A stretch of 64,000 nucleotides of DNA from Candidatus Rokuibacteriota bacterium (GTDB lineage Bacteria > Methylomirabilota > Methylomirabilia > Rokubacteriales > CSP1-6): positions 62,001-126,000 of the forward strand of contig QHSU01000068.1 of assembly GCA_003220535.1 (NCBI GenBank). The letters are read 5' to 3'. Below, one piece after another: positions 7,480 to 14,768 of the stretch. The notes beneath the pieces were generated by a model. It searched no databases and was not told the DNA's origin. It saw only the letters and a program-made list of their open reading frames with translations. Positions within the stretch are counted from its first letter, which is position 1, and each line of letters starts with the position of its first letter. Both the position numbers and the translations under genes were made by a program.

Positions 7480-8748
7480 GTGAAGCGAGCTCGATCGCGC
7501 GCCGCGAAGCAGCAGGCCGGTCCCTTCGACGGCTATCATCGCCGCGACGTCCCGGCGCCCGACGCGGAGCTGACCCAGGTCGGCGCCGGGACACCGTGCG
7601 GCGAGTATTTGCGCCGGTTCTGGCACCCGGTGGCGTTCGCGCGAGATCTCGCCGCCGCGCCACTGAGGGTGCGAATGCTGGGCGAGGATCTCGTGGTCTT
7701 CCGCGACCGCGGTGGGCGCGTCGGCGTGCTGCACTTGCACTGCGCGCATCGCGGGACGTCGCTCGAGTTCGGGATCCCGCTCGAGCGAGGCATCCGCTGC
7801 TGCTATCACGGCTGGGTCTACGACGTCGACGGACGGTGCCTGGAAACTCCGGGAGAGCCGGCGGGCAGTCGGCTCAAGGAGCGCGTCTGGCAGGGCGCCT
7901 ATCCGACGCACGAGTTCGCGGGCCTCGTGTTCGTCTATCTGGGGCCGCCGGATCGACGTCCCGCATTCCCGATCTACGACAGCTACGACGTGCCGGGCTA
8001 CCGGCTGATGCCGGCGGCGAAGTTCGTGATGCCGTGCAACTGGCTCCAGGTGAAAGACAACAGCATGGACCCGGTGCACACGGCGTTTCTGCACGCGCTG
8101 AGCAGCGGATACCAGTTCACGGAGGCATTCGGGGCCGTCCCCGAGCTCGACTGGACGCTGACCGAAGCCGGCATGGTCTACGTGGCGACCCGGCGTGCGG
8201 GCGATCTCGTGTGGGTCCGCGTGTGCGACTTCATGCCGCCCAACGTCCACCAGTTCACGCGCGAGATCGAAGAAGCCAGCGAGCCCAAGCCGGCGAGCCG
8301 GCCGGTCATCATTCGCTGGGCCGTGCCCAACGACGACACGTGCACGACCAATTTCGAGCTCGCGCAGATCGATCCGGCCTGGGGCCTCACGGCCGAGCAG
8401 GTGGCCCAGCCGGGGTTCGGGCAGTCCGACGACCGCGCCTACGCCGAGCGGCAGCGACAGCCGGCGGATTTCGACGCGCAGTCGAGCCAGCGGACCATCG
8501 CGGTCCACGCGCTCGAGCATCTGGCGTCGACCGACCGCGGCGTGATCATGCTGCGACGCATCGTCCGCGACGGAATTCGCGCGGTCGCGCGCGGCGGCGA
8601 TCCCCTGGGCGCGCACCGGCCCGAGGGAAAGATCGTTCGAACCTTCACGCAGGACGTCGTGCTCCGCATCCCGCCGGCCTCGAGCCCGGAGCGGGATCGG
8701 AAACTCCTTCGCGCGACCGGGCGTACCGTGATCGGCGCCGACCCGTGA
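7480..8748 (+). CDS. Rieske non-heme iron oxygenase, phthalate dioxygenase-like alpha subunit
   Basis: The 422-residue protein has a Rieske [2Fe-2S] site (Cys88, His90, Cys107, His110, in CAHRG and CCYHGW). The catalytic iron motif NSMDPVHTAFLH follows a bridging NWLQVKD segment. This is the architecture of phthalate 4,5-dioxygenase-type oxygenases that hydroxylate or demethylate aromatics using electrons from a separate reductase. GTG 7480 follows AAGGAAGGAG by four bases. No reductase or ferredoxin gene is adjacent, so it must borrow electrons from elsewhere. The substrate is unknown. Confidence 0.9.
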   Translation: MKRARSRAAKQQAGPFDGYHRRDVPAPDAELTQVGAGTPCGEYLRRFWHPVAFARDLAAAPLRVRMLGEDLVVFRDRGGRVGVLHLHCAHRGTSLEFGIPLERGIRCCYHGWVYDVDGRCLETPGEPAGSRLKERVWQGAYPTHEFAGLVFVYLGPPDRRPAFPIYDSYDVPGYRLMPAAKFVMPCNWLQVKDNSMDPVHTAFLHALSSGYQFTEAFGAVPELDWTLTEAGMVYVATRRAGDLVWVRVCDFMPPNVHQFTREIEEASEPKPASRPVIIRWAVPNDDTCTTNFELAQIDPAWGLTAEQVAQPGFGQSDDRAYAERQRQPADFDAQSSQRTIAVHALEHLASTDRGVIMLRRIVRDGIRAVARGGDPLGAHRPEGKIVRTFTQDVVLRIPPASSPERDRKLLRATGRTVIGADP

Positions 8749-8849
8749 TGACTTGACAGGGGTGACGGGCAGCGTTCCAATCCAAGCAACACCTCGATCG
8801 GTCGACCTGAAGCCTCCGTCATCTCAAATCGCGCGAGAAAGCAGGCAAG

Positions 8850-9560
8850 ATGTACGCTGGATGGGTAGGCGCGAGTCTCTTCTTTGTGATTCTTCTCGCG
8901 GCGCCGCCGAGCGCGCTCGCGAACACTTCACCGCGCGCGCAGCTCGAAGACTTTTTCCGGAAGGCCACGACGGCGCTCAGCCAGGCCACCGATCGCAGTC
9001 AGGCGGAGGACGCGATCCGTCGGCTCGCGCGACCTCTGTTCGACATCTCGGGCGCGGCGCGGCGCGCGCTCGAACCCGAGTGGCGCACGCGCAGCTTGGC
9101 CGAGCGCGAGGAGTTCACCAGGCTCTTCGGTGATCACCTCCTCCGGACATACATCAGCATGGTCCGAGGCAGACTGCCCCGGGGTCAGCCTCCTACCATT
9201 CGCCTCGGCGCTGAAACGATCGACGCGGGTGGCCGAGTCGCGCTCGTCCGCACGATGGTTCGCGGCAAGGACGGAGCCGATGTCCGGTTCGACTACCTCA
9301 TGACCAGGGCGAAGGCGGACTGGAGCGTGAGCGATGTAATTGTTGATGGGGTGAGCCTGATTGCCAATTATCGCGCCCAGGTCGCCCAGGTACTGCGCAG
9401 GTCGTCGTATGGCGCGCTCGTGGCAAGGCTGCGGGCCGGACCCTCCGCCGACGGCCCTCCGTCGGTCCCGGTGCCAGCCGAGAGCGGGGCTACCGCAGGA
9501 AGGGTTGTTCCCTATCCGGCGGCTCAGCGCGCCGCTTCTCGACAAGTCGAAGTGCCGTGA
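8850..9560 (+). CDS. mlaC: MlaC/Ttg2D-family phospholipid-binding protein (orphan)
   Basis: The 236-residue protein has a signal peptide (hydrophobic FFVILLAAPPSALA, likely cleavage after ALA). The MlaC domain follows: LEDFFRKATTALS, the RPLFDISGAARRAL segment, RTYISMVRGRL, FDYLMTRAKADWSVSDV, GVSLIANYRAQ and a final ALVARLR helix. MlaC shuttles phospholipids or hopanoid-type lipids across the periplasm between an outer-membrane partner and the MlaFEDB transporter. None of those partners lies in this window, so it is an orphan copy. The last 40 residues are a low-complexity Pro/Ala tail. Confidence 0.8.
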   Translation: MYAGWVGASLFFVILLAAPPSALANTSPRAQLEDFFRKATTALSQATDRSQAEDAIRRLARPLFDISGAARRALEPEWRTRSLAEREEFTRLFGDHLLRTYISMVRGRLPRGQPPTIRLGAETIDAGGRVALVRTMVRGKDGADVRFDYLMTRAKADWSVSDVIVDGVSLIANYRAQVAQVLRRSSYGALVARLRAGPSADGPPSVPVPAESGATAGRVVPYPAAQRAASRQVEVP

Positions 9561-9592
9561 AAAACTTACACACGGTTCCCTCCGACAACCGC

Positions 9593-9620
9593 TTGACGCG
9601 TCGGTGACGTTCGATACGCT
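9593..9620 (+). promoter_or_regulatory. Candidate sigma70-type promoter for the 22-mer repeat protein
   Basis: TTGACG at 9593-9598 is followed after 16 bases by TACGCT at 9615-9620, in the 165-base gap before the gene at 9726. The -35 box is good and the -10 box matches weakly. No other promoter-like pair was seen in this gap. Confidence 0.35.
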
Positions 9621-9725
9621 GTAGTCCTCTGGTGCAGCTCGACCGGTTGCGCCGAGATCCCGAACTCAAATCGGATCCCGAAGCAAACTCAACATCGGAC
9701 CGAAGCGAAAGAGGGGGACCATCCA

Positions 9726-10304
9726 ATGCCGCAAGAGAAACGGATCGTGGAGACCGTCAAGACCGGAATCATCGACGGCATTCAAGGAACGGGCGAGGTG
9801 GTTGATGCGGCCATCAGCACCGTGAGCGGGACCCTGGTGAACACGATCAAGAGCACCGGCGCCGTCGGCGCGGCTCTCACCGGCACCGTGTCCGACGTGT
9901 TGCGCGGAGCGATCCTCGGAACGGCCCACGTCGGCGCGGACATCGGAGGAGCCGCCAAAGGGGGTGTCATCGGCGTGATCCGCGGCACCGCTGAGGTGGG
10001 CGTCGAAGCCACCGAGAGCATAGGCGCCGGGGCGCAGGCGGTCGTGAAGAGTGCGGCGGAGGTCGGCGGCGATCTCGGCTCGGCTGCGCGGAGCGCTGTG
10101 GAAGGCTCGATCGCTGGGGCCAAGGAGCTGGGCCTCCAGGCGGAGGAGGCGGCCTCCGCAGCGGCCAGCGGCGCGATCAAGGGCGCCGGCGAAGTCAGCG
10201 CGGCGGCGGTCGACGAGGTCCGCAGGGCGGTGACCGGCGTCATCGGCGGTGTGAAGGTCGTGGTGAAGCAGCCCTTCAAGTCGGAGAAACGGAAGGCGAG
10301 CTGA
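9726..10304 (+). CDS. Seven-copy 22-residue repeat protein (amphipathic-helix type)
   Basis: The 192-residue protein is Ala/Gly/Val-rich and built of an exact 22-residue repeat. Units begin at residues 21, 43, 65, 87, 109, 131 and 153, with heads GTGEV, STGAVG, GTAHVG, GTAEVG, SAAEVG, GAKELG and GAGEVS. Most units end in a hydrophobic pair plus a variable residue (NTIK, GAIL, GVIR, AVVK, GSIA, GAIK, GVIG). The tail is basic (KQPFKSEKRKAS). There is no signal peptide or enzyme motif. Period 22 (twice 11) is the spacing of lipid-surface amphipathic helices such as apolipoproteins and of LEA-like proteins, so binding to membranes or granules, or a stress role, is inferred. The start follows AGAGGGGGA. 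Confidence 0.75.
   Translation: MPQEKRIVETVKTGIIDGIQGTGEVVDAAISTVSGTLVNTIKSTGAVGAALTGTVSDVLRGAILGTAHVGADIGGAAKGGVIGVIRGTAEVGVEATESIGAGAQAVVKSAAEVGGDLGSAARSAVEGSIAGAKELGLQAEEAASAAASGAIKGAGEVSAAAVDEVRRAVTGVIGGVKVVVKQPFKSEKRKAS
9786..10247 (+). repeat. Seven tandem 66-nt coding repeats (22 residues each)
   Basis: The repeats occupy codons 21-174 of the gene at 9726 without any indel. They are recognisable mainly at protein level; the DNA copies have diverged, which implies an old duplication kept in register by selection on the helix period. Confidence 0.75.
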
Positions 10305-10336
10305 CGGGCACCGCCCGCGGAACGGCGGCGTCGGGA

Positions 10337-11497
10337 CTAGAGTCGCGCCTCGTCGATCTTCAGGCCGAGGCTGTAGCGGCCGACCAGTTCGTAGTGGGCG
10401 AGGCGCCCCTGCAAGTGCTGCGTGATCACGTGGATGTCCTGGAAGTGCCGCTGAAGCAGGTGGTCGTCGTAGGCGGCGGTCGCGCCGGCGGCATTGTACA
10501 CGCTGTCGATGATCTGGGCCGCGAGGCGAATTCCGTGCGTCGCCGCCAGGCGTAGATTCGCGCGGTGGTCCAGCGTGATCGCGCCGTTCACGCTCGCGGC
10601 CCAGATCTCGCGCACCGCCTCGAAGAGAAACGCCCGGCCGGAGCGCAGGTGGGCCTCCGCCTGGCCGACGCTCAGCTGGACCATGGGCTGATCGCGGAGC
10701 AGCGCCTGCATGGCGCGCGGGGTCTTGGCGCCGGCCAGCTCGCCGAACGTCTCCAGGCACGTGCGGGCCATCCCGAGCGCGACCGCGGCGTCGCCCGACG
10801 CGAACAGCAGCGTGCGCGGAATCCGGTAGAGCGGCGCGTTCTCGATCAGGGGCGCGGTCTGCGAGAGCACGGTGCGCTCGGTCGGCACGAACGCGTTGTT
10901 CACGGCGAAGTGGTGCGTGCCCGTGCCGCGCATGCCGCGCGTGTGCCAGGTGTCGAGCAGCTCGGCCTCGCCGACCGGCACGAACATGTAGCGCGCCTCC
11001 GGCTGATCACCCTCGAGGCGGACCTGGCCGTTCTCGATGATCTGCGCGTGGGCCGCGACCCACGCGGCGTGCCGGCAGCCCGTGCTGAAGCCCTGGCGGC
11101 CGGTGACCCGATAGCCGCCCGGCACCACGATCGCCTTGGCGGTCGCGGCCGGGGTGTTGGCCACGACGGCGCGCGGCGTGTCGATCCAGATCGTGCGCGC
11201 GACCTCGCGCGGCATCCGGGCCGCGTAGGTCCCGAAGATCGCGCCCTGGTTGAGACACCACCCGGTGCTGGCGTCGGCCTTGCCGATCTCCTCGATCACT
11301 TGCACGTACGTCGGCAGGTCGAGCTCGCCGCCGCCGATGGCGCGCGGGACCGCGAGGTGGAACAGCCCGGCGTCCGCCATCGCCTCGAAGAGCGGGCGCG
11401 GCAGCTCGCGCTTGGCCTCGATCTCGTCCGCGCACGAGCGGATCTGAGGGACGAGCTTCCGTGCAGCGTCGAGCGGCGAGCGGCCGTCGGTTTCCAG
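10337..11497 (-). CDS. HsaA/DszC-like flavin monooxygenase (acyl-CoA dehydrogenase fold)
   Basis: The protein has the acyl-CoA dehydrogenase fold. The central segment FSTGCRHAAWV matches the FSTG/SGCxHAxW pattern of two-component flavin monooxygenases (HsaA, DszC) rather than true dehydrogenases. The start is unclear. Homology should begin near SPLDAARKLVPQIR, but between that point and the upstream gene the frame has no ATG, GTG or TTG. A CTG at 11497 is the only near-start codon, and the open frame continues upstream antisense-free to a GTG at 11743 inside the TauD gene. Either an unusual start or a small upstream frameshift is likely. The neighbouring TauD-type dioxygenase suggests a shared catabolic route. 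Confidence 0.7.
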   Translation of the reverse strand: METDGRSPLDAARKLVPQIRSCADEIEAKRELPRPLFEAMADAGLFHLAVPRAIGGGELDLPTYVQVIEEIGKADASTGWCLNQGAIFGTYAARMPREVARTIWIDTPRAVVANTPAATAKAIVVPGGYRVTGRQGFSTGCRHAAWVAAHAQIIENGQVRLEGDQPEARYMFVPVGEAELLDTWHTRGMRGTGTHHFAVNNAFVPTERTVLSQTAPLIENAPLYRIPRTLLFASGDAAVALGMARTCLETFGELAGAKTPRAMQALLRDQPMVQLSVGQAEAHLRSGRAFLFEAVREIWAASVNGAITLDHRANLRLAATHGIRLAAQIIDSVYNAAGATAAYDDHLLQRHFQDIHVITQHLQGRLAHYELVGRYSLGLKIDEARL

Positions 11498-11514
11498 GGC
11501 GGGAGCTCGCGAGG

Positions 11515-12402
11515 CTAGGAGCTGCTCGCGACGAACGCGGGCTGCTCGATGTCGAGGGTCGTCACGCGGCGGAGCTCGCGGCGATACTTCGCGTCGTCGA
11601 ACGGCCGCGCGCGGTGCATCGTGGCGCGGTTGTCCCAGACCACGAGGTCGCCGACGCGCCAGGCGTGACGGTAGACGAACTCCGGCTGGGTCGCGTGCTC
11701 CATCAGGTCGCGGAGGAGAAGCCGCCCCTCCGGGATCGGCCACTCGACGATCCGCGACTGGTGCGACGCCAGGTAGAGCGAACGCCGGAGCGAGCGCGGG
11801 ATGGTGCGGACGACCGGGTGGATCGCGCCCTTCAGCTGATCTTGCTCGTGCGGGGAGAACTCGAACCCGAGAATCTGGCGCGAGTGCGCGATCGAGTGAT
11901 GGGCGCGGAGCCCCACGAGCCGGGCCTTGGTCTCGTCGGGCAGCGCGTCGTACGCGGCGCGCATATCGGCGAATTCCGTGTCGGCCGCGACGGGCGGCAC
12001 GACGCGCGCGTGCAGCATGGAATACCGCCCCGCCTGATCCTGGAACGAGGCGTCGGTGTGCCAGAGGCGATTACCGAGCCCGTACTGGCGCCGGCGGTCG
12101 TCGGCCTTCATGATCTCGCCGTCCGCGGCGAGATTCGAGATGTCGGAGAGCGCCTCGTTGCCGAGACGGCTCTTGGCGATCACCCGGCTCCCGGCGCTCT
12201 CGTGGAGTCGGCCGTCGAGTCGCTGGGCGAAGGCGAGCTGCTCGGCGTCGGCGAACGGCTGGCCGCGAAAGACGAGGACCGCGTATTCGTCCATCCCGGC
12301 GCGAATCTGGGCCAGCGTCTCCTCGTCGTGAACCGCGCGAAGCTCGACCGGGCTCACCTCGGCCGCGAAGTGCGGGTGGAGCTTCCGGAAGGCCAGGGCC
12401 AT
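11515..12402 (-). CDS. TauD/TfdA-family Fe(II)/2-oxoglutarate dioxygenase
   Basis: The 295-residue protein carries the iron ligands HTDASF (HxD) and a distal His in NRATMHRARPFD. The 2-oxoglutarate-binding Arg lies in RRELRRVTT. This pattern is shared by taurine and 2,4-D dioxygenases, which hydroxylate next to a heteroatom to release sulfite or split an ether. The start is ATG 12402. Its stop lies 17 bases before the putative start of the flavin monooxygenase, so the two are probably co-transcribed. The substrate is not predictable. Confidence 0.88.
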   Translation of the reverse strand: MALAFRKLHPHFAAEVSPVELRAVHDEETLAQIRAGMDEYAVLVFRGQPFADAEQLAFAQRLDGRLHESAGSRVIAKSRLGNEALSDISNLAADGEIMKADDRRRQYGLGNRLWHTDASFQDQAGRYSMLHARVVPPVAADTEFADMRAAYDALPDETKARLVGLRAHHSIAHSRQILGFEFSPHEQDQLKGAIHPVVRTIPRSLRRSLYLASHQSRIVEWPIPEGRLLLRDLMEHATQPEFVYRHAWRVGDLVVWDNRATMHRARPFDDAKYRRELRRVTTLDIEQPAFVASSS

Positions 12403-12678
12403 CGCTTATGAGACTAGGATGACCCGGGGCGGCTCGTCAAGCGCTGCCGGTCAGCGCGCTCGTTGGAATTCGCCGGGCCCGGCGCCCATTACTTCCTTGG
12501 CGATGGCCGCTTCGTCTCCATCCTTCTTTCTTTCAGCGCAGCAACCGCGTTTCTTCCGAGCAAACACCGAGAATCTGCTCATGCCAAGGTTGCGGGCAAG
12601 GAGCGTATAGACGAAGCGAATTGTGCCGTTCAAGCACGGCGATGGGCAGGAGACGCCTGTTGAGATCAGCCGCAGACG
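12403..12678. other. Intergenic region, nothing recognised
   Basis: The 276 bases between the GT-C gene and the TauD gene hold no convincing gene, hairpin or repeat. A 60-codon minus-strand frame at 12451-12633 lacks a ribosome binding site and family resemblance. The TauD promoter is presumably here, but no clear boxes were found. Confidence 0.4.
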
Positions 12679-14196
12679 TCAGCGGCGCGCGTCGGGGGGC
12701 AGAGTGTAGATCTCGATCCCCGCGATTCGCTGGTTCAAAACGTATCCGTTCTGGATGCTCAGCTGTCGGATCCAGTCGCTGCTGGTGCCGTAGGCCGTGA
12801 TCCAGTCGCCGAGAACGATCACATCGACCGTGTGCTGCTGGAGATGCCAGACCAGCGCCCGGTACGTCATCAACCTGAATTGCTCGGCCTCGCGTGGTGT
12901 GACCCTGCGGGAAAACATGAGCGCGAAGTGGTTTTCCAAGCCCGGGAGGATCGAGGCCTTCGTTTCCACGAGGTGCGCGGGCAAGAGACTGATCGCGAAC
13001 GGGCGTTCCGGCCGGACTTCCCGGTCGATCGCCCGCGACACGGCCCTGATCGTTGTGAGCCTCAAGGTGGACCACGGGTCGAGCTCGCGGCCAAGCGTGT
13101 AGCGGTACACGTCGAACGGCGAGACGAGGAGGTAGAGAACGGTGAGCGACGCGAGAACGTGCCGGAGTCGGGCGCTCGAACTCTCGTGGGCCAGCTTGGC
13201 CAGGAAGACAACTGCGGTCACGACGAGGAACGGCAGCGGTATGCAGAAGTACTGCGTGTAAACCGGGGTCGGCACGAGGCTGACGAGCATGAGGGAAACG
13301 GCGATGGTGGATGCGAGAGGAGGCCGTGCCCTCGACCGAGCGTCGGACACCCAGGACGCGAGATTCAGCAAGAAGAGGATGAGGAACTGGACACTGATGG
13401 CACCGTCCGCACTGTTGATCCCGAGCAGCTGCTCGACGGTGTTGATCTTCTGCTCGATCCCATCGCGGAACCCGAAGTCCGATCGGATCATCTGGTTCCC
13501 GACGATGTTGAACAGGAACGTGTTCGGCTCGATCAGGACGAAGAGCTCGTTGGGGATCAAGGCGAGCAAGAGACCGATGCCGAATCGCGCCAATTGCATG
13601 AGCCGGCGTTTCGGGTCCTCTCGTTCCGTCCGATAGAGCTCGAGCATGAACGCGGGAACGGCCGCGATCACGTAGAGACGGCAATCGGCGGCGAGACCGA
13701 TCAGGAGGCCGCTCGCGGCCCACCGCCACCGCGACGTGGTCGAGAGAACGGCGTACGCCGTGAAGAGCAAGAGCGTCGGCAGCACGAGTGTCTTGACGAG
13801 TGGGTACCAACCGAAGACGAGGCTGGTGAACGTGAAGAGCACGGCGGCGAGGACGCCCCACACCCGCGCGCCAGCGAGACCGACCACCTGGCGGGAGAGC
13901 AAAAGGCCCAAAACGATGGAGAAGATCACGGAGAGAAGGCGAGCGCCATACCAGGAGTAGCCAACGAGCTTCATCCAGGCGCCGTACACGTAAGGGAGGA
14001 GGAACATCTGCGGGTAGAAGAAGTCGTGGAACGGGATCTGACCGTGCATCACGAGCCGGGAAACGAGCAGGTACGTACCTTCGTCGTCGTCCGCGAGCCG
14101 GAAGAACGCCATCGGGACGAAGACGACCGCCATGAAGATGGCCAGCAGCCCGTAGACGACGACGGGGCGCGCCTGGTCCAGGTGAGTTGGCGTCAT
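12679..14196 (-). CDS. GT-C superfamily membrane glycosyltransferase (ArnT/PMT-like)
   Basis: The 505-residue protein has about ten hydrophobic segments. The first periplasmic loop carries the acidic motif ADDDEGTYLL typical of GT-C enzymes such as ArnT and protein O-mannosyltransferases, which use lipid-phosphate sugar donors. HDFFYPQMFLLPYVYG in the next loop also fits. The C-terminal 150 residues form a soluble domain (for example HTVDVIVLGDWITAYG). It stands alone on the minus strand, so the acceptor (lipid A, protein or glycan) is unknown. The start is ATG 14196. Confidence 0.75.
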   Translation of the reverse strand: MTPTHLDQARPVVVYGLLAIFMAVVFVPMAFFRLADDDEGTYLLVSRLVMHGQIPFHDFFYPQMFLLPYVYGAWMKLVGYSWYGARLLSVIFSIVLGLLLSRQVVGLAGARVWGVLAAVLFTFTSLVFGWYPLVKTLVLPTLLLFTAYAVLSTTSRWRWAASGLLIGLAADCRLYVIAAVPAFMLELYRTEREDPKRRLMQLARFGIGLLLALIPNELFVLIEPNTFLFNIVGNQMIRSDFGFRDGIEQKINTVEQLLGINSADGAISVQFLILFLLNLASWVSDARSRARPPLASTIAVSLMLVSLVPTPVYTQYFCIPLPFLVVTAVVFLAKLAHESSSARLRHVLASLTVLYLLVSPFDVYRYTLGRELDPWSTLRLTTIRAVSRAIDREVRPERPFAISLLPAHLVETKASILPGLENHFALMFSRRVTPREAEQFRLMTYRALVWHLQQHTVDVIVLGDWITAYGTSSDWIRQLSIQNGYVLNQRIAGIEIYTLPPDARR

Positions 14197-14241
14197 CAGA
14201 TAGATCCTCTCCCTGGCAAGTGTCTGGACCGAAGCTATTTC

Positions 14242-14499
14242 TCACGCGTGAGCGTGTGGACCGCCGCTGGGCGGCGCATGGCCCTCCGGAGCTGAGTTCG
14301 CCGGCGAGGCGAGCGGCTTTCCTTTCTCGACGACGTAGGTGGCGATCACCTTCGCCCCTTTATCGCCCGAGCGTGCGTCGTGGATCGCGCCGGGTGGAAC
14401 CTTGTAGGAATCGCCGGCCTTGAGCGGCAGGACTGTTTCGCCTGCCGGAAGGAATTTCAAGTTCCAGCCTTCCCGGCGAAAGGGCCAGCCGAACAGCAG
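14242..14499 (-). pseudogene. Cupin-domain protein, 3' remnant
   Basis: The readable frame (14499 to 14242) encodes only the second half of a small cupin: REGWNLKFLPAGETV, then LKAGDSYKVPPGAIHDA and VIATYVVEKGKPLASPA, ending in a His-rich GGPHAHA. The N-terminal half with the first metal-binding motif is absent. A TAG at 14502-14500 closes the frame immediately upstream, and no cupin-like residues were found in other frames up to 14768. A TTG at 14460 could start a 72-residue peptide, but a functional barrel is unlikely. This is best read as the stump of a deleted gene. Confidence 0.6.
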
Positions 14500-14502
14500 C
14501 TA

Positions 14503-14768
14503 CGTACTGCCTTGTTTGAATCTAATCCGAAATGGTCAAGCCCATCAGTGTCAGCAAATCGTCGTCGCCCTCTCGGACGGCAAGGAGCTCGTCATTGCCT
14601 TAAACTGGGTAACGATGAACTCAAGCAGAGTTTCTTGATCTCCGTGCCCGCGAGTCGCCATAGTGTGAAGAAGCGGATGCGCCAACCGATCATGAGAGAG
14701 GCCAATCCGCAGCCGGTGTTCCTCTACAACATCGATGACCGCGCCATCTGCCGCGCACCCGCGGCATC
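14503..14768. other. Intergenic region next to the cupin stump, nothing recognised
   Basis: These 266 bases are lower in G+C than the flanks and carry no recognised gene. Short frames exist on the plus strand but show no family resemblance. The region joins a truncated cupin to the discoidin/glycosidase gene and may be a deletion junction. Confidence 0.4.

Noticed and set aside
12832-14295. A 487-codon plus-strand open frame opposite the GT-C glycosyltransferase
   Set aside because: Its composition is dominated by charged residues with no hydrophobic core, and it mirrors the transmembrane codons of the minus-strand gene.
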